Source: Nitrospira sp.
GTDB taxonomy: Bacteria; Nitrospirota; Nitrospiria; Nitrospirales; Nitrospiraceae
NCBI GenBank assembly: GCA_024330965.1
Contig: JANDJL010000008.1
Span: forward strand, 1-64,000
DNA length: 64,000 nt
Direction of reading: 5' to 3'
The position numbers and the translations under genes are program-made. This document shows positions 37,384-46,124 of this stretch, in pieces (position 1 is the first letter of the stretch; each line of letters opens with the position of its first letter). The notes below the pieces were generated by a model that had not been told where the DNA came from, did not search any database, and saw only the letters and a program-made list of their open reading frames with translations.

Positions 37384-38511
37384 GTGATTCGGCATCCGAG
37401 TCAGGTGCTGGTGATCTGTACGCGTCGCATCGGCGATGTACTGTTGGCGACGCCTGTGGTCCGGTCGTTGAAGACCGCCTATCCGAAAGCCGAGATCGAC
37501 ATGCTGGTCTTTGAAGGGACCGAAGACGTGATCTCGGCCGATCCCGATCTTAAGCGAGTCTGGACCGTGGCCGAACGACCGACGGTCGGGGCACATGTCA
37601 GGTTGTTGCGCTCCATCTGGCGCCGGTATGATCTGGCGCTGTCGGTCTTGGCCAGTGATCGTCCCACGGTGTATGCATGGGCAGCCGGCCGGTCTCGGAT
37701 GGGAATCCTGCTGCCGGACAGGAAGTCTTGGTGGAAACGGTGCTTGCTCAATCAGTGGATCCCGCTTGACAATCGAACGATCCACACCATTGCGATGAAT
37801 CTGCGCCTTGTGGAATCCTTGGGCATCATGCCGTATGCGACGCCGACTGTTGAGTGGAGGACGGAAGATGAGGAACAGGTTCGCCGGCTCTTGTGCGGGA
37901 GTCCCGGCCGGTACGCCGTTCTCCACGTATCGCCCAAATTTGTCTACAAAGCGTGGACGGTGGCCGGATGGGTGGCGGTGGGAAGGTGGCTTCAAGGGGA
38001 AGGGCTGATGGTGGTTGTGACCGGTGGGAGTGCTGCGTCAGAACGGGCCTATTGCGATCAGGTGCAACGCCAATTGGGGGAAGGCTCTGTGAACCTTGCT
38101 GGGCAGCTTGGTCTTCCGTCGATGGGGTACCTCTTGAGCCGTGCGGCTTTGTACATCGGGACCGATACGGCGGTGAGCCACATGGCAGCCGCGGTCGGCA
38201 CACCCAGCGTCGTCTTGTTCGGGCCCTCGAACCCGGTCAAATGGGGACCGTGGCCCAAGGATTTTCCGTTGGGCGAAACGAGTCCGTGGAAGACGAAGGG
38301 GTCTCAGCGTCAGGGCAATGTCCTGCTGCTTCAAGGAGAAGGTGACTGTGTGCCCTGTTACGCCGAGGGCTGTGGTCGTCACATCGACAGCCTGAGCGAG
38401 TGTCTTCAACAATTGCCCGCCGCTTCCGTCATTGACGCGGCTCGCTCGATGCTTTCAGTGAAGCTCTCTGAGCGAAGAGAGCCGTTGTCCATCATCTCGG
38501 GTCACGTATGA
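37384..38511 (+). CDS. GT9 family glycosyltransferase
   Basis: This 375-residue protein is the fourth GT9 domain in the window. VLVICTRRIGDVLLATPVVR near residue 8 and YIGTDTAVSHMAAAVGTPS near 258 are the two family motifs, the second being the TDxxxxH type. FGPSNPVKWGPWP follows, and the tail has CVPCYAEGCGRH. The first codon GTG directly follows the previous stop. Its position among O-chain genes, away from the heptose genes, suggests a core-extension or O-unit role. The sugar is unknown. Confidence 0.86.
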   Translation: MIRHPSQVLVICTRRIGDVLLATPVVRSLKTAYPKAEIDMLVFEGTEDVISADPDLKRVWTVAERPTVGAHVRLLRSIWRRYDLALSVLASDRPTVYAWAAGRSRMGILLPDRKSWWKRCLLNQWIPLDNRTIHTIAMNLRLVESLGIMPYATPTVEWRTEDEEQVRRLLCGSPGRYAVLHVSPKFVYKAWTVAGWVAVGRWLQGEGLMVVVTGGSAASERAYCDQVQRQLGEGSVNLAGQLGLPSMGYLLSRAALYIGTDTAVSHMAAAVGTPSVVLFGPSNPVKWGPWPKDFPLGETSPWKTKGSQRQGNVLLLQGEGDCVPCYAEGCGRHIDSLSECLQQLPAASVIDAARSMLSVKLSERREPLSIISGHV

Positions 38512-40403
38512 AACGGATCGCCACTCAACTGTTCCACACCGTAGCCGGCCGATACGGAAACCTGCTCCTGGACTATCGTTCGCTGATCGTGATCGGCACG
38601 CAATTGAGTCTGATCTTCGCGGCGAATGTGGCCGCCTTTCTGCTGCGATTTGACGGCGACATCCCCCCGCAGCATCGGCTTGTCATGTGGACATATCTTC
38701 CTGTCGTCTTGCTGGTGTTCGGCGCCGGTCTGTGGGTGTTTGGCATTCAACGAGGCCTGTGGCGCTATGTGGGGCTGCACGATTTAGGAAGAATTCTCTG
38801 GGCCTCGCTCGCCGGTTCGGCGGTCTTTTACGGATTGGTCCATTTCTTGTTGGGAGCGAAGGAGTATCCCCGTTCGGTCATTATTCTCACCGGGCTGTTG
38901 AGCGGGCTCTATTTGGCAGGTATCAGACTGGCAGTCAGGTGGTTCCGGGAATGGCTTCGGATGATCAGTCCGAGCGCCAGGCGGGTTTTGATCGTGGGTG
39001 CCGGCAATGCGGGCGAACAATTGGTCCGCGCCATGCTCTCGGATCCGGACTATCATTGCCGTCCGGTCGCGTTTGTGGATGATGACCCGGTCAAACGAGG
39101 GAAGCATGTGCATGGTATTCCGGTGGTGGGAACGACGGCGGACGTCAAGACCGCGGTGGATCGCGTGGGAGCCCATGAGATCATCGTGGCGATTCCGTCT
39201 GCGCCCACCCACCTCAAACAAAAGATTCTTGCCGCCTCCGAGGGCTGCACGGTGCCGATCAAGATCTTGCCCAGCGTCAAACGGCTCCTTGGCGACCCGG
39301 TCCTGCTCCAACAGATTCGACCGATGAGACTTGAAGATTTGTTGCAGCGGGAGCCGATCCAGACCGACTGCCAAGAGTTACATCCATTGATAGAAGGGAA
39401 AACCGTGCTGGTGACCGGTGCCGGCGGATCGATCGGATCGGAGCTGTGCCGGCAAATCGCGCAATATCGGCCGGAATCATTGGTGCTGTTCGAGCGGTAT
39501 GAAAACTCGCTGCATGCGCTGCTCTTGGAACTGCGGGAAACTTTTCCACGTGTCGGTGTATTGCCCATGGTAGGGGATGTAACGATGGCCGATCGTGTGG
39601 CGGAGGTCTTTCGGCAAACCGATCCGGATCTCGTCTTTCATGCGGCGGCGCACAAGCACGTTCCGCTCATGGAGCTCAATCCCAAAGAAGCGGTTCGTAA
39701 CAACGTGGTGGGGACTCGCGTGGTGGCGGAGGCGGCGCGTGACTCGGGCGTCAATCGGTTTGTGTTGATTTCGACGGATAAGGCGGTGAACCCTTCGAGC
39801 GTGATGGGGGCGACCAAGCGGATCGCCGAGCACCTCGTTCAAAATCTCAATGGCCTGGGCACGACTGTCTTTACGGTCGTGCGGTTTGGAAATGTGTTGG
39901 GGAGCAACGGCAGCGTCGTGCCGTTGTTTGCCGAACAGATTCGCAAGGGAGGGCCGGTGACGGTGACGGATCCGGAGATCCGGAGATTTTTCATGACGAT
40001 TCCCGAGGCTGTCCAGCTGGTTCTTCAGGCCAGTGTCATGGGGCAGGGTGGCGAGGTGTTCGTGCTCGACATGGGGGAGCAGATCAAGGTGGCCGATTTG
40101 GCGCGGAATATGATCGTGTTGTCCGGGCTGGTGCCTGGCAAGGACATTCAGATCGTCTATACCGGGCTGCGGCCCGGGGAAAAACTGTATGAAGAGTTGT
40201 TCGAGGCAAGCGAGCAAGTGAAACCGACGTCTCATCCCAAGATTCATCGCGCGGTCGGGGGAGGGTTGCCAGTGGGAGATTTCGAAGCGTGGATCAAAGA
40301 GCTGCCCGATCGGTTATCGAACTGTGAAGATGACGAGATACTCCAAGAATTAAAACGGCTTGTGCCAAGTTTTCACCCACTGATTTCTGAGCGTGTTTCC
40401 TAG
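38508..40403 (+). CDS. CapD/WbpM-type membrane NDP-sugar dehydratase/epimerase
   Basis: The 631-residue protein has four N-terminal membrane helices (about 25-165). A first Rossmann-like domain contains RRVLIVGAGNAGEQLVRAM near residue 163. The catalytic SDR domain starts TVLVTGAGGSIGSELCRQI near 298. FHAAAHKHVPLME, then STDKAVNPSSVMGATKR with the active-site region, and RFGNVLGSNGSVVPLF identify the WbpM/PglF/CapD group. These inverting or retaining 4,6-dehydratases act on UDP-GlcNAc to give 4-keto-6-deoxy sugars, usable by the DegT-type aminotransferase at 27807. The start overlaps the GT9 stop (ATGA). Substrate inferred from family. Confidence 0.93.
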   Translation: MKRIATQLFHTVAGRYGNLLLDYRSLIVIGTQLSLIFAANVAAFLLRFDGDIPPQHRLVMWTYLPVVLLVFGAGLWVFGIQRGLWRYVGLHDLGRILWASLAGSAVFYGLVHFLLGAKEYPRSVIILTGLLSGLYLAGIRLAVRWFREWLRMISPSARRVLIVGAGNAGEQLVRAMLSDPDYHCRPVAFVDDDPVKRGKHVHGIPVVGTTADVKTAVDRVGAHEIIVAIPSAPTHLKQKILAASEGCTVPIKILPSVKRLLGDPVLLQQIRPMRLEDLLQREPIQTDCQELHPLIEGKTVLVTGAGGSIGSELCRQIAQYRPESLVLFERYENSLHALLLELRETFPRVGVLPMVGDVTMADRVAEVFRQTDPDLVFHAAAHKHVPLMELNPKEAVRNNVVGTRVVAEAARDSGVNRFVLISTDKAVNPSSVMGATKRIAEHLVQNLNGLGTTVFTVVRFGNVLGSNGSVVPLFAEQIRKGGPVTVTDPEIRRFFMTIPEAVQLVLQASVMGQGGEVFVLDMGEQIKVADLARNMIVLSGLVPGKDIQIVYTGLRPGEKLYEELFEASEQVKPTSHPKIHRAVGGGLPVGDFEAWIKELPDRLSNCEDDEILQELKRLVPSFHPLISERVS

Positions 40404-40512
40404 ATTATTCTTGAGGGGCGATTCTCTCTTGTGAGTGCCGGCAGAGCGACGTCGTCCGGCCCAGTGTCTCACCGTTCGTGGAGCAAAGGCGTACTCCTCG
40501 CGCCTCGTTCGT

Positions 40513-41409
40513 ATGAAGATCTTATTGACAGGCAAGAACGGTCAAGTGGGATTCGAGTTACAGCGTGCCCTGGCACCGTTGGGAGAAGTGTGCGCCGTCG
40601 ATCAAGAGGACTGCGACCTTGCAAAAGAGTCTTCCATTCGGGAGCTTCTGCGCCAGGTTCAACCGGCCGTGATCGTCAATCCAGCTGCCTATACTGCGGT
40701 GGATCGTGCTGAATCCGAGTCGGATGTGGCCCATGCCGTCAATGCGGTTGCTCCCGGAGTACTAGGGGAAGAGGCGGACAAACGTGGGGCTCTGATTGTG
40801 CATTATTCGACCGACTATGTCTTTGACGGCGAGAAGCAAGGGTTCTATACCGAAGAGGATGAACCCAGGCCGATAAACTCCTATGGCCGAAGCAAGCGAG
40901 AGGGTGAACTCGCGCTGCAACGGGCGACGGCTCGTCACCTGATTCTCCGCACCAGTTGGGTCGTGGGGGCCCACGGCGCCAATTTTGCCAAGACCATTCT
41001 GCGGCTGGCGGCGGAACGTCACCAGCTCAAAGTCGTGGCCGATCAATGGGGGGCACCCACCTCTGCCGCGCTAGTGGCCGACATTACGGCCCATCTTGTT
41101 CGCGAGTGGCAGTGGAGAGGACATCGGCCGTTTCCTTATGGGGTGTATCACGTGACGGCGGGAGGAGAAACGAATTGGTGCGACTATGCCAGGTTTGTCG
41201 TCACAGAAGCCCTCGCGGCTGGTAAGTCACTCAAACTCTCGCCTGACGCTGTGGAAGCGATTTCTTCATCAGACTATCCGACGGCGGCCAAACGGCCGGC
41301 CAACTCCCGCCTTGATACGAGCAAGTTCCGTGGAACCTTTCATCTAAGCCTGCCGGATTGGCGCGATGGCGTCCGGCATGTGTTGCGGAGACTGTGGGAT
41401 CACTCGTGA
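40513..41409 (+). CDS. rfbD: dTDP-4-dehydrorhamnose reductase
   Basis: RfbD (RmlD) performs the last step to dTDP-L-rhamnose using NAD(P)H. The 298-residue SDR protein starts MKILLTGKNGQVGFELQRAL. It contains VNPAAYTAVDRAES near residue 62, HYSTDYVFDGEK near 100 and INSYGRSKREGELAL near 128 with the catalytic Tyr and Lys. RTSWVVGAHGANF is also family-typical. The frame runs up to 40435, but the ATG at 40513 gives the usual N terminus. It is 8.2 kb downstream of rfbC, separated by transferase genes. About 240 bases follow before the next assigned start. Confidence 0.95.
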   Translation: MKILLTGKNGQVGFELQRALAPLGEVCAVDQEDCDLAKESSIRELLRQVQPAVIVNPAAYTAVDRAESESDVAHAVNAVAPGVLGEEADKRGALIVHYSTDYVFDGEKQGFYTEEDEPRPINSYGRSKREGELALQRATARHLILRTSWVVGAHGANFAKTILRLAAERHQLKVVADQWGAPTSAALVADITAHLVREWQWRGHRPFPYGVYHVTAGGETNWCDYARFVVTEALAAGKSLKLSPDAVEAISSSDYPTAAKRPANSRLDTSKFRGTFHLSLPDWRDGVRHVLRRLWDHS

Positions 41410-41650
41410 AATGCCGGCTTGTGGGAGAGCTGAGGGGTGATACAAAGAAGCCAAGGAGAAAAGCAGGCGTAGTGACTGCTTGAGGTTGGCGAGAAACAGT
41501 CTTTCCGCTATGATGCGGTCTGTGTCGTAAATAGAAACTGGTACGAAAGGGGTGAGCCGGCGGTCCATCATTCATTCCGTCATTCGTATGGACGACATGG
41601 ACGACGTTCCCCTGGTCCCCCGCTGTTGCGAAGGTGATGAGAAGGCCGTG

Positions 41651-42205
41651 ATGCAAAAAAGAGTCGGAGTCAAGCCGAGACATCGACGATCATCGGCGAA
41701 AGGACGTTCTCTTAAGTCCGTGCTCCGCCGCCTTCGCCTGTTCGCCATGGATGTGGACGGTGTCTTGACCGATGCCGGGATGTATTATTCCGAATCCGGG
41801 GACGAGTGGAAAAAGTTCAACACGCGCGATGGTATGGGGATCAAGCTGCTGCAAAAGGCCGGTCTCATCACCGCCATTGTGACGCAGGAACGCACAAGGC
41901 TGGTCGCGCGACGGGCTGAGAAACTCGCGATTCCAGAGGTGCATCAAGGGGTGATGGACAAATTGTCCATGATCCGTGAGATGGCGTCCCGCTATGGGCT
42001 TGCGCTCGATCAGGTGGCCTACATTGGCGACGATGTCAACGATCTTGAAGCACTCAAGACCGTGGGGTTTTCTGCGTCACCTGCCGATGGGATGCCTCAA
42101 GTGCTGCAAACGGTCGATTACGTGTGCCACAAGAAGGGCGGGGAAGGAGCGGTCAGGGAAGTCGTCGAGATGATCTTAGAGGCGCAGCAACCTCGCCAAA
42201 AATGA
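41651..42205 (+). CDS. kdsC: KdsC-like HAD phosphatase (Kdo-8-phosphate phosphatase)
   Basis: The 184-residue HAD-family protein has LFAMDVDGVLTDAGMYYSE near residue 30 with the two catalytic Asp, FNTRDGMGIKLLQKAG, VTQERTRLV and YIGDDVNDLEALKTVG. This matches KdsC, which releases phosphate from Kdo-8-phosphate before CMP activation. No kdsA, kdsB or kdsD lies in the window, so the partner genes are elsewhere. The frame opens at GTG 41552, but AGAAGG five or six bases before ATG 41651 and the short N terminus typical of KdsC favour the later start. ATG 41588 is another option. Confidence 0.85.
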   Translation: MQKRVGVKPRHRRSSAKGRSLKSVLRRLRLFAMDVDGVLTDAGMYYSESGDEWKKFNTRDGMGIKLLQKAGLITAIVTQERTRLVARRAEKLAIPEVHQGVMDKLSMIREMASRYGLALDQVAYIGDDVNDLEALKTVGFSASPADGMPQVLQTVDYVCHKKGGEGAVREVVEMILEAQQPRQK

Positions 42206-42270
42206 TCGTCGGCCGATCGTTCGGCTCGTTCGGCAGGGCTCAATCGGCTCAAAATCGGATGGAGTGAGGC

Positions 42271-43755
42271 ATGGCAATTCGCGGTGGACGGACTCAAGAA
42301 AGTGGCGGGACCTCCCGCCTCTATCCAGTCATCATGGCGGGGGGCAGCGGCACGAGATTTTGGCCGTTGAGTCGGCATCTGTTCCCCAAACAGCTCTTGC
42401 GGATCGGTGGCGAGGACACGTTGATTCGGCAAACCATGCGACGCGTGCTCGGATGTGCTCCGGCACGCAACGTGTTGATCTCCACCAACGGCCTCCAGGC
42501 TGAATTGATTCGTGTTCAATTGGCCGACTGGAAAGATGACATCAAAGACAATTATGTGCTGGAGCCCGAAGGGCGGAACACGGCGCCGGCAATCGCATTG
42601 GCGGCGATCGAAATCCTGGCGCGCAACCCTGACGGGCTGATGTTGGTGGTGCCGGCCGACCACGTGGTGACGGGACAGCGAGCATTCGAGGCCGCGGTCT
42701 CATTGGCGGCCCGATTGGCCGAAGAAGACTATCTGGTCACGTTTGGAATCAAGCCGATCAGGCCGGAGACCGGCTACGGCTACATCAAGCCGAACGGCAA
42801 GGCGGTGCTTGGGAGATTGGGAGGACTTTGCGGTTATCGCGTGCGTCAGTTCGTGGAGAAGCCCGATGCCGCCACGGCTGTGCGATATCTCAAGTCCGGT
42901 TCCTATTATTGGAACAGCGGCATGTTCGTCTGGAAGGCCGCAACGATTCTCGAGGAAATTCGCCGGAACCAGCCCGCGCTTGCCAAGGTCATGGATCGGA
43001 TTCAGCACCTGAAGGCATCCGGCGCGCCGACCTCTTTAATCGATGACGTGTATCGCGGTGCTGTGTCTCTCTCGATCGATAACGGCGTGATGGAACGGTC
43101 ATCGAAGGCGGCGATGGTGCCGGTCTCGTTCCGCTGGTCCGACGTCGGCAGTTGGGGTAGCTTGGACGAAGTGGCGAGAAAAAATAGGGCGGGGAACATC
43201 CTGAACGGGCGAGTCGTTGATCTCGATAGCACGGATTCGATCGTCTACGCCGATCGCCGAGTGGTGGCGACAATCGGACTAAAGGACATGGTGGTCGTGG
43301 ATACGCCGGATGCGACGTTGGTATGCCCGAAATCTCGAGCCCAGGATGTCAAAAAAGTTGTGGAGATTCTGAGGCAGCAGGGGGCGCCGGAGCATCTGGA
43401 GCACGTGACGGTTCAACGGCCCTGGGGATCCTATACGGTGCTGGAAGAGGGGCCCGGCTTCAAAGTCAAGCGGGTCACGGTTAATCCGGGGGGGCGGCTC
43501 TCACTGCAGTTGCATCATAAGCGAAGCGAGCACTGGGTCGTGATCGCTGGCCGGGCCCGTGTGACGAGAGGAGAGGAAATCTTCGATCTGAGGGTGGGCC
43601 AGAGCACGGCGATTCCGGTTGAGACACCCCACCGGCTCGAGAATCCTGGTCATGAGACATTGCATATCATCGAAGTGCAGAACGGGTCCTACCTCGGAGA
43701 AGACGATATTGTGCGGTTTAAGGATGACTACGGAAGAAAGGTAGAACGTTCGTAA
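42271..43755 (+). CDS. manC: Mannose-1-phosphate guanylyltransferase / mannose-6-phosphate isomerase
   Basis: This bifunctional ManC/AlgA-type enzyme makes GDP-mannose and can isomerise mannose 6-phosphate. The 494 residues show the pyrophosphorylase signature VIMAGGSGTRFWPLSR near residue 20, FPKQLL, then EPEGRNTAPA and the FVEKPDAATA segment. The C-terminal cupin domain from about residue 375 begins VQRPWGSYTVLEEGPGFKVK and contains LQLHHKRSEHWVV. It is followed by a phosphomannomutase, so both GDP-mannose enzymes are together. GDP-mannose may feed the O-chain or core transferases nearby. Confidence 0.95.
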   Translation: MAIRGGRTQESGGTSRLYPVIMAGGSGTRFWPLSRHLFPKQLLRIGGEDTLIRQTMRRVLGCAPARNVLISTNGLQAELIRVQLADWKDDIKDNYVLEPEGRNTAPAIALAAIEILARNPDGLMLVVPADHVVTGQRAFEAAVSLAARLAEEDYLVTFGIKPIRPETGYGYIKPNGKAVLGRLGGLCGYRVRQFVEKPDAATAVRYLKSGSYYWNSGMFVWKAATILEEIRRNQPALAKVMDRIQHLKASGAPTSLIDDVYRGAVSLSIDNGVMERSSKAAMVPVSFRWSDVGSWGSLDEVARKNRAGNILNGRVVDLDSTDSIVYADRRVVATIGLKDMVVVDTPDATLVCPKSRAQDVKKVVEILRQQGAPEHLEHVTVQRPWGSYTVLEEGPGFKVKRVTVNPGGRLSLQLHHKRSEHWVVIAGRARVTRGEEIFDLRVGQSTAIPVETPHRLENPGHETLHIIEVQNGSYLGEDDIVRFKDDYGRKVERS

Positions 43756-43827
43756 AACCAATCCCGGCGATGACAGCGGCCCCTTGCCGGTTCTTCTGGC
43801 CGGTTCTCAGGGACGAGGAACGAGGAT

Positions 43828-45228
43828 ATGGGACTCTTTCGAGAATATGATTTGCGCGGCGTCGTCGGCCAGGAATTGACCGAGGACATTGCCGAGCGAC
43901 TGGGGCGTGCTTACGCGACCTATGTCAGACCGCGAGGTGTGACGACGATCAGCGTTGGCCGGGACGGCAGGACCAGTTCGCCAGCCCTGCACCGAGCCTT
44001 GCTCAAGGGGTTGCTCGCCGGCGGGTTGGATGTCGTTGATCTCGGCGTCTGCACGTCGCCGCTCGTGTATTTTTCGCTGTTCACGTTGCCGGTCGGCGGG
44101 GGGATCATGATCACGGGGAGTCACAACGCCGCCGAGTACAACGGGTTTAAGATCTGCGTGGGCAACGAAGCGATTCACGGCGAAGACATTCAAGCGTTGC
44201 GGCGCGTGATGGAACAGGGGGCCTTCGTTTCCGGCGTCGGACGGCTGTCTAGGCACGAGATCATTCCAGATTATCTGGCCTATCTCCGCCGGAGTTTCGA
44301 CTCCGTGGATGCCGGTCATTTGCATGTCGTCATCGATTGCGGCAACGGCGCCGCTTCCCTGGTGGCCAAGCAGGCGTTGGAACTCCTCGGATGCAAGGTG
44401 ACGACGTTGTACGGCGAGTTGGACGGACGTTTTCCCAACCATCATCCGGACCCCACGGTGCTCGAGAATTTAGGCGATCTGATGCAGGCGGTCGAACAAC
44501 ACGGCGCGGATGTCGGAATCGGCTATGACGGCGACGCGGACCGTATCGGCGCGGTCGATGAGCGCGGCGAGGTCTTGTGGGGGGATAAACTCTTGGTCTT
44601 GTATTCGCGCGAGATCTTGGCCGAGAAGCCGGGGGCGACGATCATCTCGGAAGTCAAGGCCTCGCAAGGTCTCTACGACGATGTTGCCAAGCATGGCGGG
44701 CGTCCGATCATGTGGAAGACCGGCCATTCGTTGATCAAGGCCAAGATGAAGGAGGAATCGGCGGTGTTGGCCGGTGAGATGTCCGGGCATATGTTTTTTG
44801 CCGATCGGTACTTCGGTTACGATGACGCTGTCTATGCCTCGTGCCGGCTCATCGAAATCCTGGCGAAACGAAAGAAGCCGCTCTCAGCGTTGGTCGCCGA
44901 CCTTCCTCCAACCGTGGTCACTCCGGAGATCCGCGTGGACTTGCCCGATGCGATCAAATTCGAGGTGATCCGGTCGATCCAAGCGCGGTGCGAGCGGTAT
45001 CTCCAGGAGCGGCAAGAAAGCCGGTCCGATGGTCTCAGACTCCGGGGCCTTATCACCATTGACGGGGTTCGGGCGATCTTCGACGATGGGTGGGGGCTGA
45101 TCAGGGCTTCCAACACCCAGCCGGCGCTGGTTTTGCGGTTTGAGGCGGCCTCCCCGACAAAACTCGATGCCATCCGTTCCTTTATCGAGGGCGAATTGGC
45201 CTCCGTAAGACAGACGCTCGGCTGTTAG
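43828..45228 (+). CDS. manB: Phosphomannomutase/phosphoglucomutase
   Basis: The 466-residue protein belongs to the alpha-D-phosphohexomutase family (ManB/AlgC). It starts FREYDLRGVVGQEL, with the phosphoserine loop IMITGSHNAAEYNGFKI near residue 95. The usual Pro after TGSHN is Ala here. The metal loop GYDGDADRIGAVDE is near 233 and the sugar-binding loop GEMSGHMFF near 313. A phosphate-binding segment RASNTQPALVLRFEA is near the end. It converts mannose 6-phosphate to mannose 1-phosphate, and possibly glucose phosphates. It lies 72 bases after manC in the same orientation. GAGGAACGAGG precedes the ATG. Confidence 0.93.
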   Translation: MGLFREYDLRGVVGQELTEDIAERLGRAYATYVRPRGVTTISVGRDGRTSSPALHRALLKGLLAGGLDVVDLGVCTSPLVYFSLFTLPVGGGIMITGSHNAAEYNGFKICVGNEAIHGEDIQALRRVMEQGAFVSGVGRLSRHEIIPDYLAYLRRSFDSVDAGHLHVVIDCGNGAASLVAKQALELLGCKVTTLYGELDGRFPNHHPDPTVLENLGDLMQAVEQHGADVGIGYDGDADRIGAVDERGEVLWGDKLLVLYSREILAEKPGATIISEVKASQGLYDDVAKHGGRPIMWKTGHSLIKAKMKEESAVLAGEMSGHMFFADRYFGYDDAVYASCRLIEILAKRKKPLSALVADLPPTVVTPEIRVDLPDAIKFEVIRSIQARCERYLQERQESRSDGLRLRGLITIDGVRAIFDDGWGLIRASNTQPALVLRFEAASPTKLDAIRSFIEGELASVRQTLGC

Positions 45229-45270
45229 GGAAGCGGCCTGAATCATATTCTCGCCCGTGGGAGAGTCTTC

Positions 45271-46047
45271 ATGCGAAGGCAACCGGCGGCGGTCGTCCTG
45301 CTGGTTCTGTCCTGCTCGTGGCCCGTGCAGGCCGAAGACGGCTCCTCGTCTGGCGTCAAACATCCGTTCCAGGTGGGCGAGCGGCTGACATACGAAGTTT
45401 CATGGCTCAATATCAATGCTGCCGTCGCGGTCATGGAAATCAACGGCCTTGATCGGGCTACCGACGGTGCACTCGCGAAATTGGTGGGAACCGCCCGATC
45501 CAGACCGATTCTGACCAGGATTTTTCCCGTTGACAACCGCGTTGAATCCGAAATCGATCTCCCCTCGCTTGTTCCAGAACACATGACGTTTCGGCGGCGG
45601 GAAGGGAAAAGAAAAGAGGACATCGAGTATGTGTTTCACCAGCGGGAAGGGAAAGTGACGGCGGTCAGAGGAGGAACGACCGAAACGTTGCCGATTCCGA
45701 CCGGCACACAGGACATCATTTCATGTCTGTATTATACGAGGAGCGTGTTGCCGTTGACGCCCGGCTCGTCTCTGACGATGAACGTCTATCACGATAAGAA
45801 GAACAGGCCGGTCGAAGTCAGGGTTGAGGAGATCGAAGTCATCACGGGTCGATGGGGCAGCGCGGAAACCGCCAGACTGCTGGTGATTATGCCGTTTCAT
45901 GGACTGTTTATGAATCAAGGAAACATCCGTGTGTGGCTCACGACCGATGAACGCCGCACCCCCCTGCGCATGAGGGCGAAGGTTGTTTTAGGATCGATCG
46001 TCGCCGACTTGGTGGATGGATTCTCGGGAACCGGTCATGGAAAGTAG
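45271..46047 (+). CDS. DUF3108 periplasmic protein
   Basis: The 258-residue protein begins with a signal peptide (hydrophobic run PAAVVLLVLSCSWPVQAE, residues 5-22). It carries the DUF3108 pattern FQVGERLTYEVSWLNINAAV near residue 33, then VDNRVESEIDLPSL, FRRREGKRKEDIEYVF and the C-terminal GNIRVWLTTDERRTPLRMRA. These proteins are periplasmic or outer-membrane-associated with no settled function. It is 42 bases after manB, so it may be cotranscribed. Nothing unusual was seen. Confidence 0.82.
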   Translation: MRRQPAAVVLLVLSCSWPVQAEDGSSSGVKHPFQVGERLTYEVSWLNINAAVAVMEINGLDRATDGALAKLVGTARSRPILTRIFPVDNRVESEIDLPSLVPEHMTFRRREGKRKEDIEYVFHQREGKVTAVRGGTTETLPIPTGTQDIISCLYYTRSVLPLTPGSSLTMNVYHDKKNRPVEVRVEEIEVITGRWGSAETARLLVIMPFHGLFMNQGNIRVWLTTDERRTPLRMRAKVVLGSIVADLVDGFSGTGHGK

Positions 46048-46085
46048 GCGAGCCGTTTCACGAAGATACGGTTGGCGAGAGGCTG

Positions 46086-46114
46086 TTGTTCACTGAGCGC
46101 AAACCCGTTATACT
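46086..46114 (+). promoter_or_regulatory. Predicted promoter of fbp-fba-degP
   Basis: TTGTTC (46086-46091) and TATACT (46109-46114) are spaced by 17 bases. The -10 matches five of six consensus positions, the -35 three of six. The predicted start is about 46121, only four bases before the fbp ATG at 46125. No ribosome site precedes that ATG. Confidence 0.55.
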
Positions 46115-46124
46115 GTGAGCGATC

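Noticed and set aside
36616-37995. 459-residue minus-strand frame
   Set aside because: It lies opposite a methyltransferase and a GT9 gene with clear motifs; the His/Arg/Pro-rich product is typical of antisense reading in GC-rich DNA.
44101-44130. Ala in place of Pro after TGSHN in the phosphomannomutase as a sign of inactivity
   Set aside because: The catalytic Ser and His are intact and the other loops are normal, so activity is expected.
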